The notes under the pieces were generated by a model that saw nothing but the letters and a program-made list of their open reading frames with translations, was not told the DNA's origin and ran no database searches. Position numbers and translations under genes: made by a program. From assembly GCA_030295235.1 (NCBI GenBank), contig AP026127.1, positions 870,501 through 934,500 of the forward strand: DNA of 64,000 bases, read 5' to 3'. This DNA comes from Fistulifera solaris (lineage: Eukaryota; Bacillariophyta; Bacillariophyceae; Naviculales; Stauroneidaceae). Shown in pieces: positions 54,147-63,142 of this stretch. Numbering within the stretch: the stretch's first letter is position 1; the number at the start of each line of letters is the position of its first letter.

Positions 54147-54599
54147 TCAGCAACACCGTGCCATATTTACAGGTGATACAATGGGGGCAAACGGTGGCTG
54201 ATGTCTGGAGTGTAACGGAAGCTTGTGTTCCGCGAGAAGAGACAATTTGTTCAAAGGGAGAGTTGTGGTGGTGGCAGAAGCGTCGAGAGCTGACAAGTCA
54301 CCCGAAAAGGCTTTCGATCGCTTGAGACCAGAGTGAATGTCCGATCGGATTCGTTTTCGTGACATCATTTGAGGAGGAAGAATGGAAATTTCGTTTTCCT
54401 CGTCTACCGGCCATGCGAGAGAAGGGAAAGACTCGCTTTTCTCATCATCGATGGAGTCGAACACGCTCCCAAAATCAAAAACAGCGTCCAACGCGAGATC
54501 AGAAAAGCGATCTGGTGTTCGACGTCTTTTCAAACTGCTTTCCAATGCCTCTGTAGCAGGCCCGGAGCATTCAAAGAAGCTGCTAGAAGGATGATTCAT
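54147..54599 (-). CDS. Small Ser-rich protein with basic clusters, unknown
   Basis: 150 residues from the ATG at 54599. Basic clusters (LKRRRTPDR, MSRKRIRSD, GLKRSK) suggest nuclear localisation. A central acidic/hydrophobic stretch (LALDAVFDFGSVFDSIDDE) looks like a short activation or docking segment. No domain recognised. Codon make-up is coding-like, and the plus-strand frames across the same bases are poorer. Confidence 0.5.
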   Translation of the reverse strand: MNHPSSSFFECSGPATEALESSLKRRRTPDRFSDLALDAVFDFGSVFDSIDDEKSESFPSLAWPVDEENEISILPPQMMSRKRIRSDIHSGLKRSKAFSGDLSALDASATTTTLPLNKLSLLAEHKLPLHSRHQPPFAPIVSPVNMARCC

Positions 54600-55081
54600 C
54601 GCGTTGCAAGGCAAAGATATGATTATCCGGTTTGATTATTATGAACTCTGTGATCGTTCGTTTCGGATCCAAAAGGAAGGCAAAATGGCCCTTCGACCAG
54701 ATCAGTCGTCGTTCGCTGCGCCACGCCACCTCTCATTCATTCAAGGAACAGAACGATTGTCCGTATCCGGTACTCACGTTCGCGATGACGCTACTTCGAG
54801 TAACCTCGAAGTGTACTGCGGAACCCCGACTTCATTCATTCCTCAACGCATCTGTTAGCTGTTCGGAACAGGGAATGCGAAGAAGCATTCATTGGTGGCA
54901 ACGTGGCAACATTTTACGAAAGCGAACGTTGTGGCAAGGATAGAGCGAGTACGTTGCCACAAGTTGAGTGCGCACGAGTGTTGTGCTCATTGTACATTGT
55001 ATACGAGGTCTTCGACGTTCGACGCGCCCTTCAACCATAAAGTTGAACTTTATGGGGGAGGAAGAAAGGGAATAAAGAATG
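54600..55081. other. Intergenic
   Basis: Nothing clear. An imperfect hairpin GAATGCGAAGAAGCATTC lies at 54871-54888. Short plus-strand ORFs lack coding character. Confidence 0.45.
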
Positions 55082-55555
55082 TCAGTATCTACTCCGGAGT
55101 AAGACGCTGCGGTGAGCGGCGATGACGACGCCAACTCTAGAGAGGAAATACAACGGGGCTAAAAGCTTGTACCTGGTACGATACCCTTCAGGGCAAATAA
55201 CACGGCCAGCGTCGTCGTATGGATGGCCGCAGCCAAATTCGCTGTTGTGTAATTGAAAGCCACACTTTACGCACTTGTATCGGTTGCGAAGTTCAAATTT
55301 GTTTTGACATCGCGGATGTCCGAGATCACAATAACCTTTTTTTACGTTGCCCGCTTGGTCATCAGTGGGCGCTTCCTCGGATGTAGGCGCTTCAAACATC
55401 ACTTCCTTTGACGGGGCTGCCTTCTTCGGCTTTCCCTTTGCGGTCGGAGCTTTGGTTTTCACCGTTGCGGCCGTCTTTGTCTTGTTATTCACCGACTTCG
55501 CATTCCCTTTCGTGGGATGGCCTGTCACAGGATGTTTCCCAACTCTTTCCGACAT
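55082..55555 (-). CDS. Lys/Ala-rich protein with Cys-rich putative zinc-binding domain
   Basis: 157 residues. N-terminal ~60 residues are Lys/Thr/Pro/Ala rich and disordered (KAPTAKGKPKKAAPSKE). A Cys/His cluster follows: CDLGHPRC, then YKCVKCGFQLHNSEFGCGHP, with Cys-x2-Cys and His residues that could hold one or two zinc ions. The last ~30 residues are hydrophobic/basic. No named family recognised. TACTCCGGAGTA (55090-55101) lies inside the final codons as annotated, so the true stop might be earlier and this end is uncertain. Confidence 0.5.
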   Translation of the reverse strand: MSERVGKHPVTGHPTKGNAKSVNNKTKTAATVKTKAPTAKGKPKKAAPSKEVMFEAPTSEEAPTDDQAGNVKKGYCDLGHPRCQNKFELRNRYKCVKCGFQLHNSEFGCGHPYDDAGRVICPEGYRTRYKLLAPLYFLSRVGVVIAAHRSVLLRSRY

Positions 55556-56227
55556 TTTCTTGACCGGCGGGGCTTTAAATGCAGCACCACAAACAATTTG
55601 CTGTTGTTATCCGAGCAAAGGCTGGTTGGAAGAACGAGCGGGGGTGGCAATTAAGAGAGCAAGCCAACATGGAAATAGGGACGAAAAATTTTGCGTTGTT
55701 TTTTTGTTAGGATGCATTCGTGAACGATCGAAAATCGTCCGTGTGCAAGACTCCCAACGATGTGCAACGATGTGCATAATTCTAAATAATTGATGAGTTT
55801 TGCTATTTTCATCGAGCCGGTGCACACCAAAAATGACCGACAGGCGCGCATTTTCCGGGTTAGTTCGAAAAATATGTGCAAATGTGCTGCACATGTGCAG
55901 TGATAAGAACAACCCTTAATTTGAGGCGCAGCGATCGGGCGATTTTTTAAAAAAAAAAAAAAAAAGAAAAAATAAAACGAATGATCAATGATTAATGTGT
56001 GCATTCTTTGTTCTTTGTGCAGCTTTTCCGATTAAACTGCTCATGACTCGAACATCTCAGTCGTGGACGAACTGATATACACTTTGGACTTATAGCCGTA
56101 TCGACGCCATCGACGAAAAAAGAGATCGCAAAGAGCAAAAGGAAAAGATGCGACGAGATGCGGCAGAAAACATGAGTTGAGAAAACAACAAAATGAATCA
56201 TCTTTACTTTGAAAATGCGTGAGAAGC
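55556..56227. other. Divergent promoter region
   Basis: Contains a run of 17-18 A at ~55947 and alternating TGTGCA words (55839-55905). No gene recognised; minus-strand ORFs here are composed of poly-Phe and promoter sequence. Confidence 0.5.
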
Positions 56228-58032
56228 ATGGAAGCGCCATATCCGACAAGCGAGCCTACTTTGGTTAATGATACTCGAACGACAGCGCTTGATATCGCGG
56301 AAGAGGAACACGAATATGACGCCGTGACGGCTGTATTGATCAATGTGACGTTAATTAGTTGCTTGTTGCTAGCTTATTATGTGAAACGATTCCGAATATA
56401 CTCGCTTCCGGAATCGGCGGGAGCACTACTGATAGGCGTACTTGTTGGTGGAATAGCGAGGCTTTGTACCAACAAGCTTGTTCTTTTCGAATTTGTAAGT
56501 ATCAACCGAAAAAATGTGTGCCTTGTATTGACTGCGCCTCCTCGTGTCTCAGTTTTCTTTGCCTGCAGTCATCGGAGGTATTCTTCTTTGTACTTTTACC
56601 GCCAATAATCTTTGAAGCGGGATACTCGTTAAAGCGCAAAGATTTCTTTGAAAACATTGGTGCAATCACCTTGTACGCCATGCTCGGGACGATGATTTCC
56701 ACATTCGTCGTCGGCGGACTCTGTTATTACTCAGCTATCCTGGGGATCATACCAGATATCGATAAAGAAAACCCAATGGAAGCTTTGTTGTTCGGAGCGC
56801 TCATTAGCGCGGTCGACCCCGTTGCAACTCTCTCGATTATGGGAAATACCCATTTGAAATGTGATCCGCTGCTTTATAGTCTGGTATTTGGTGAATCTGT
56901 CCTCAATGACGCTGTCGCCATTTCACTGTTCAAGGTGTTTGCGAAATACTACAAACCGACAGGACCGGACCTGTCACAATCCGAAATTCCTGCCGCTTTG
57001 GGGTCGTTCCTTTCTGTCTCTCTCTTCTCCGTTTTCGTGGGTGTCGGGCTTGGGCTTGTTGCGAGCTATCTGTACAAGCACACCGATTTGTCAGACTATC
57101 CTCATTTGGAGACCTCGTTGCTATTTTGCTTTTGCTACCTGTGTTACGCCACGTCGGAGGCGGTGGGGTTGTCGGGAATCATGAGCTTATTCTTTCAAGG
57201 GATGGTTTTGTCGCATTACAACTCTTACAATCTATCGCCGACCGCACACGTTGCATCCGAGCACATTTTTTCGACCTTGGCAACTGTTGCTGAAACTGTC
57301 GTTTTCCTTTACATGGGGATGTCACTTTTTACTGCACGTTTCAGCAAGTACAACGTGCTCTTTTCGCTATTAGCGCTGGTCTTTTGCCTCATTGGCCGCG
57401 CCTTGAACATATTTCCACTTTCTTGGCTGGCCAATCTATGCCGTCAAAATCCCTTGAATCCTGGTGAGAGTAGTGGCGGTCGTCATATCTCATTTTCAAT
57501 GCAATGTGTGCTTTGCTTCGCGGGGTTGAGAGGTGCCATTGCTTTCGCGCTAGCTTCAGGTATGCCTGGTCCAAATAGAGAAGTTTACGCAACAGCCACA
57601 CTATTCATTTGCATATTCACGACGGTCGTTTGCGGAGGCCTTACCGACACAGTTCTAACCTATTTCGACATGAAGCAGTCTAGCTCTATGTCCTCTGATG
57701 ATGATGACAATGACAGCAATGACGCTATCAGCACAAACCGTTTGACTTACAGTCCACATAATGGCAACTCTACAAACAACCTTGTTCATCATCTACCTCT
57801 GGCTCGTCGGACTAGCATCAAAGTGTACAATGGTGCAAAGAAGGCGTGGAAGCAATTCGAAAACGATTTTCTAAAACCCAATTTTGGAGGACGCTCGCAT
57901 GTAGAATCCGGGACGCATCCTTATCGAGAAGGCGGTGCCAACGGCCGTGGGAATTATGAGCTGGGCTTCTTGAATACTAGTGACGGTGACGACGAGGAAG
58001 AATCTGATCGACAGTATGATGATTCTGAGTGA
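56228..58032 (+). CDS. Na+/H+ exchanger (NHE/NHX, SLC9A6-9-like)
   Basis: Exons 56228-56494 and 56569-58032 with a 74-nt GT-AG intron; 576 residues. The N-terminal helix is VLINVTLISCLLLAYYVKRF. Across the splice, LFEF-SSEVFFFVLLPPIIFEAGY forms the canonical amiloride-site motif. The ion-binding region is GESVLNDAVAISLFKVF. Later blocks are ASEAVGLSGIMSLFFQGMVL-like (seen as YATSEAVGLSGIMSLFFQG), ETVVFLYMGMSLF and GLRGAIAFALASGMP. The cytosolic tail is acidic and Ser/Asn rich. Closest in feel to endosomal NHE6/7/9 and plant NHX5/6, so pH control of Golgi/endosome compartments is likely. A start at 56219 (three codons earlier) is equally possible. Confidence 0.92.
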
Positions 58033-58106
58033 AGGAGAAAGCCGTAACAGGTACAGGGTCCACAATACAAATTTTTTATAACTATTCGGAGTTTCTTTAA
58101 GCTTTT

Positions 58107-60037
58107 TCATTGCTCAGTTTGAATTACGTTTCGCCAAGCTTGTGGAAACATCTCATCAGGTATTCGAATATCATGACGAAAGGCATTCGTGAGAAAAATA
58201 TCAGAAGTATAAGGCTTGTCTACAAATCGAATCGCTTGTCGTGGCAAATGTTCCTCGAGGTGATTGATAAGGAGGCTGTCGTCATCAGGGTCTGGTTCTT
58301 TCATGACAACAGTATATCTTAGCTGACCTTCAATTCGTTCAACACGCATGATTTCACAAGGAAGCAATTCGTCTCGATGGGAGCGAAGATAGTCATCGAT
58401 TGTGTTGTTTGCCGCAAACACTTCCCAATCGTCATTATCGAGAAACACTTTTTCACATTTAACTTCCACGTTCGCAGGGTATCTGGGGGACTCGATCTGA
58501 TCAAACTCGGTGTAAAGTCGGCTTCGCTTGTCTGCATTCAGTTGTCTAGCCGATGTATAATTGGCAAAATCATCGCGATGATCCTCAACGTGTTGTTGCC
58601 ATTTCACCAAATGTTCTTGCCATGCTTGCTCCCATTCTTCTCCATAGTCAAGATATATCTCTTCTCCTGATTGAATGTCTCGCAACGCCACTAGCTCGAA
58701 AGCCAGCTTGGCTGTCGCATTCGTGTCGAGCTCTTCAATGGAACGCTCCAATAGTTCCGGCATGTGGTTGCCGCGTTGTGGATCCGCCCAACGCAATTTG
58801 ACATTAGCTTTCGTTGCATTGTGGTTGATGTAGTTGACCATGGGACCGTATGGACAAAGTAACAATGTGCTTTCGCCATGTCCATAACAATAGTTCATTA
58901 GTATCTGTTGACCCAAAAGACCCTTCGATCGACTAGGCCTGCGCTGCTTGGATCGTGTTTCTAGTTGGTACATGTTGAGTCGACCGCGATCCGATATGTG
59001 AATAAGGGGCACGTGCGCGACGACAGTGTCCGCGGGAAGAAAGCGAGAGGCAAAGGCCCCGCGACCCGCTTGTGCCAATTCAGATGGACCTGCCTTCAGA
59101 TGGTCACCGCACGTTCCGTGTTCTTCGATCCATTCCAATGATCGGGTACTTTGAAGCCTTCGTAAGCTCTGTAGACTCATCTTTTCAGCGTTTCCAGTTC
59201 ATCCGGGTCGTCGTGGTGGAACGCTCCCAGGATCCTTGAACCGTCGAATTTATTGTTGCGAATGAATACATCCCAGAGCTCCTTTGCCACATCTTCGGGT
59301 AAAACTTGTTGTTTGTCAACCTGGATTAGTTTTCGGAAGCTTCGAAACAGTTGATTCGCTTTTTTAAGATCTTTGAAGAGAGGAACAGTTTTCATCTGAG
59401 GCCGAGTTTCAAACCAATTTTCTCCATAACTAACAAAGAACTCTTGACCAGCCGAAATGTCCCGTTTTGCCACCGAGAGACGATTCCCATACATCGAAAA
59501 GCCACCTAAGCCGGGATCTTTTGAACGATGCAGGGAAGCTGTTTCGTCGTACGGCACTGGCGAGTATTCTTCGACATTGAAAATGCCCAAGAAGGAGTTG
59601 GCGGCCGCTCCAAAGCCCGGAGACGCCACATTGACGTGTCCGTAACCCTCATGATCCATTTGCAATGATTCTGCGTCCCAGGTGTATTCATCCCATAAGA
59701 AATTCCATTTCTCTGGACTGTATTCTCGCGCGTGACTTTCAATGTCAATGATGGGGATGACGACATCACCATACTCTTGCAACAGGTCACCCTTTCGGAA
59801 ATCTCTACCAGCGTACATACCCAAACCAGCGCCGGGGATGGTCGACGGGGCTAACCAGATGCCGCACTCGGAATTTGGGTTTGAAGGAAGAGGCACTGTT
59901 TCTTCCGAGATGCCTGCTTCGATAAGTGCATCTTGAGCCAGGGATCGAGTCGATGCGGCGTATTCAATCGATGATGCGTGAACGATGGCGAAGGCTCCCG
60001 CAACAAGAGTGAGCCACATTTTTAAGCTTGGCATCAT
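58107..60037 (-). CDS. Double SET-domain protein, secretory or plastid route, one frameshift
   Basis: About 643 residues when one base is added to the TTTT run 59182-59185; otherwise it is two ORFs overlapping by ATGA. N-terminus: signal peptide MMPSLKMWLTLVAGAFAIVH. First SET-like unit: IWLAPSTIPGAGLGMYAGRD, WDEYTWDAESLQMDHEGYGH, ASPGFGAAANSFLGIFNVEE and GQEFFVSYGENWF. Second unit: EWIEEHGTCGDHLKAGPSEL, QAGRGAFASRFLP, LLLCPYGPMVNYINHNATKA (the NHN motif) and GEEIYLDYGEEW. The C-terminal ~150 residues have no recognised fold. Diatom homologues carry both units in one chain, which supports the join. A secreted or plastid SET protein is unusual; the substrate is unknown. Confidence 0.8.
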
Positions 60038-60786
60038 TCACTGATAATTCGAGAGATAACGAATTACAGTGCAACAGTTGTATTCTTTGACTTTGCTTTC
60101 GAAATTATTCGGTGGCAATTCCGAACAACAACTTTTGGAACGGATCAATCATCTACACAAATGTATCGAGACTATAATTTTCAACGGTTACTACCGGTAC
60201 CCAGCATAGTTTCTACTTAGTCACATCTTGTCCCAGTGTCGTTCCGCTTTAGCAGGGCTTCGATTATTCAGTCATGAGGAGGAGTCATGAATCATTATGT
60301 ACTCGTTGAGCCAATAGACCCATTCAACTACAAGGAAGGAGATCAAAACGTAACTTTTTTTAAAGATCGATAGAAATGCTATTCATGTTGGATTCATGAG
60401 CTTTAGACATACCCTTACTTAATTCTTTGAATACTGGTAGCCCAACGCGTCGAACACACCACGTACCCGGTAGCACTTGCCCGCAAGTATACAAGAAGGT
60501 GACGGTGAATGCTTTTGATTCCTTTGCGGCTTCATTTACTTCTCACTTTGTGAATTAACGTATCCTGTGCTGGAAACAAGTCCGTTTTCCGTTCAAAATG
60601 GTGGCTTTTTTCTCTGATGCAAAATAGAAATATTACAGAATAGTAAGTATTGACTCATAATAGATTAATTTCTTAGGCTTCTCTATTCACAACAACTGCA
60701 TATCCAAACAAATAATAGGAGTAGCAGTCAAGGCACATGATGCCAGATTGCCAAACAGGATCGCAGTACGAGCGATTTTAGCGAGT
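60038..60786. other. Intergenic
   Basis: Contains TACCGGTA (60192-60199) and a CAGTCATGAGGAGGAGTCATGA block (60269-60290) related to the hairpin motifs at 1.3-1.7 kb. No gene recognised. Confidence 0.5.
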
Positions 60787-61407
60787 TTATGAGGAGGCAA
60801 GAGGTGCAACAATTGCGGCTCTCTCTTCGGAAGATTGCGACCACGATTGTAACAGTGATGAATCTACGTCGAAGTCATTGGACTTCGTAGGTAAATTCAG
60901 CATATCCATGTATTTTGTGTTCGCTTGTTCAACCTCCACCAAGACCTCATTCACCTCTTCAGAGGATCGTGCTCCCCACGAGCGCAAAAGTGCGTTTGGT
61001 TTTGGTTCAGTAGCCGTTTCATCCACGAAATTTACCACCGAGGATGCTATTGTAGTGGATGGAGATGATTGCGGCGGGGAAGATTGCGCTCCTGCTAGCA
61101 AGTTCGTGTCCCGGCATGCAGATTGGTCATTGATAAGCGCAGAGCTCGCTTTCCACGAACGCAGCAATGCGTGCTGTCGTGATGCAGGCGTCTCCGTCTC
61201 TAATGATTCCGGCGCTGACGATACGGGGGAGGATTCAGAGGACGCTGATAGCGAAGATTCAACCGCTACGTAGGAAGCCGCATCCGAGTCCGTTTCGCGT
61301 GACACCTCGGATAGTTGCTTCAACCGCTCTTCTTCCTTTTCCTCTCGTCGTCGTTTCTCCCAAACCTTGTATCCGACAACAGCAACAGGTATCAAGAATA
61401 AAACCAT
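60787..61407 (-). CDS. Membrane-anchored protein with LLRSW repeats
   Basis: 206 residues. One N-terminal helix (MVLFLIPVAVVGYKVW) followed by a charged stretch (EKRRREEKEEERL) gives a tail facing the cytosol or stroma. The rest is Ser/Glu-rich and disordered, with three spaced copies of a short motif: HALLRSWKASS, NALLRSWGARSSEE and SLLQSWSQSSEE. The repeated L-L-R/Q-S-W-x-x-S-S looks like a linear binding motif. No family recognised. Confidence 0.6.
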   Translation of the reverse strand: MVLFLIPVAVVGYKVWEKRRREEKEEERLKQLSEVSRETDSDAASYVAVESSLSASSESSPVSSAPESLETETPASRQHALLRSWKASSALINDQSACRDTNLLAGAQSSPPQSSPSTTIASSVVNFVDETATEPKPNALLRSWGARSSEEVNEVLVEVEQANTKYMDMLNLPTKSNDFDVDSSLLQSWSQSSEERAAIVAPLASS

Positions 61408-61966
61408 ATTGTTTATATTCTTTGTTCAATGAAGACTTCGCAGCACAGAAGAAAAAAAGGCACTTTGTCGTTGAGATGATGGAAAAGACCGTGTCGTTCG
61501 CTGATGACGGCGCGGAACTTTTTTCGAAGACTTTTCGAACAAGGCGAACTTGTTTCGGAAATGCAGCTGGTTAAGAATACATAGGAAACGCGGTACCCGT
61601 TGTTCCTGTCCGAGACCTAATGACCGAAATTGCTCCTACTGTTTCTACTTCACGTATCACGTATTTAAGACATCACGGTCTTGCCCTATCTATGTATTGA
61701 TGTCTGTCTGTGCTGAAATGTAGGAGCTCGAAAAAACCATCCGAGTTCGTGAGAATACCGCTCAGCTATGCTTAGGATACTCATTTTACTACAGCAGAAT
61801 CCGTGTCCGAAATAATAAGAAACAAATGGCGGCGAAACTCATGTGTGCTATTGTCATGTTGTTGCATCTTCAAGTGCAGCAAGAATTCATTCCATTGAAA
61901 GAACTATCTCTGCGTTGAGGTGGAATTAAACTTGCTGAAGTCAAGCGAAGGAGAGTATTAAATCCA
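61408..61966. other. Divergent promoter region
   Basis: No repeat or gene recognised. Confidence 0.45.
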
Positions 61967-63058
61967 ATGCCTCAATATCTGCGAGTACGTCGTCGACGAA
62001 ATGCGTCTACAGCAGCTATGCTTCGTCTCGAAGGACTCATGGACCCAGACGCTGTCAACAACAAGAGGAACAGGGATATTTCGCGAGAAGAAGAAGCCTT
62101 TTCCGGAATGAATTTGTCGGAGGATAGTCAAACTGAGAGTTGCGTTGATTCTTCTGAAGCATCTCTTCCGCAACGGAAAAAGATGAAACGGAGCGCCATT
62201 TGGCGTCACGTAGAATCGACGACGACAGTGCCATCTCCGACGAATGTGCAATTCATTGATGCCGTACTGGAAGATGACGAAATCGCTACTTCCAAGCGAC
62301 GAAGGACGAGTCAAAAGCTTACTTTGATCGACACGAGCACTATCAGTAGTTTCGCCCCCGTTGAAACAACTAAGAAATCATCATATAAAGTACTCAATCC
62401 ACTGGAACGTATGGTTGATGATTCGTTGAAAGAGGTAATTGCTGGCTCGAAGTCGGCATATGTACACTGGAACTGGTGTCGGAATGATAGCAACTTCCTG
62501 AACGATCGCGCGAAGTACATACAGTGGTGTGGACAAGGGAATTTATTGCATGCATGTGCACTTTGGAATAACACGGAGACTGCTAGTGAATTGCTGATGT
62601 GGGCTGCTGCGCAAGGTTCGGTAGAAATGTTAACCCAAGCTGTTGACGCGGAAGGGAACATCCCGTACAGAACAGCTCAACTGGTAGGACACGACGCCGT
62701 TGCCGACGTGATCGCATCATTTGGTGGGGACGACGATTATGTGTACGATGTTTACTGTTTAGACGAAAGCCCTCCCGATGATGACGACAGCAATCTCTCA
62801 TCATTAGCAGAAAATCCTGAGCAAGTAAAACTCTGTCATTTGGAAAACGGGGTTGGGTACTGGGACGAAAAAGGTGAATTAGTTGTAGAAATTCCAGCGC
62901 CCGAAACTGGTTTTCGTCCCATTGACCAAGACGATGGAGACGAAGACTCGAACAGTGAAAACTGGGATGGGAACGACTATCCTGATGACGAAGAGTCGGA
63001 GGATAGCGACGAAGAAGACGATGGTACCTTTCGCAATGCAGCAGCAGATTGGTCTTGA
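61967..63058 (+). CDS. Ankyrin-repeat protein with Iwr1-like C-terminal domain
   Basis: 363 residues, single exon. N-terminal ~110 residues basic and disordered, with probable NLS (RKKMKR, SKRRRTSQK). Residues ~180-255 form an ankyrin-like pair (NLLHACALWNNTETASELLM, GSVEMLTQAVDAEGNIPYRT, AQLVGHDAVADVI). Residues ~258-350 match the Iwr1/SLC7A6OS pattern: DDYVYDVYCLDESP, GYWDEKGELVVE, then NSENWDGNDYPDDEESEDSD. Iwr1 escorts assembled RNA polymerase II into the nucleus. The ankyrin segment in front of an Iwr1 box is not the textbook arrangement. Confidence 0.68.
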   Translation: MPQYLRVRRRRNASTAAMLRLEGLMDPDAVNNKRNRDISREEEAFSGMNLSEDSQTESCVDSSEASLPQRKKMKRSAIWRHVESTTTVPSPTNVQFIDAVLEDDEIATSKRRRTSQKLTLIDTSTISSFAPVETTKKSSYKVLNPLERMVDDSLKEVIAGSKSAYVHWNWCRNDSNFLNDRAKYIQWCGQGNLLHACALWNNTETASELLMWAAAQGSVEMLTQAVDAEGNIPYRTAQLVGHDAVADVIASFGGDDDYVYDVYCLDESPPDDDDSNLSSLAENPEQVKLCHLENGVGYWDEKGELVVEIPAPETGFRPIDQDDGDEDSNSENWDGNDYPDDEESEDSDEEDDGTFRNAAADWS

Positions 63059-63142
63059 AGTACAGTGGGTGTGAAGGCAAGTTGCATTTGTGTATCTGCC
63101 GGTTAACCTGGTAGCGTGGTTTTACATTAGCAATGCCTTTCT

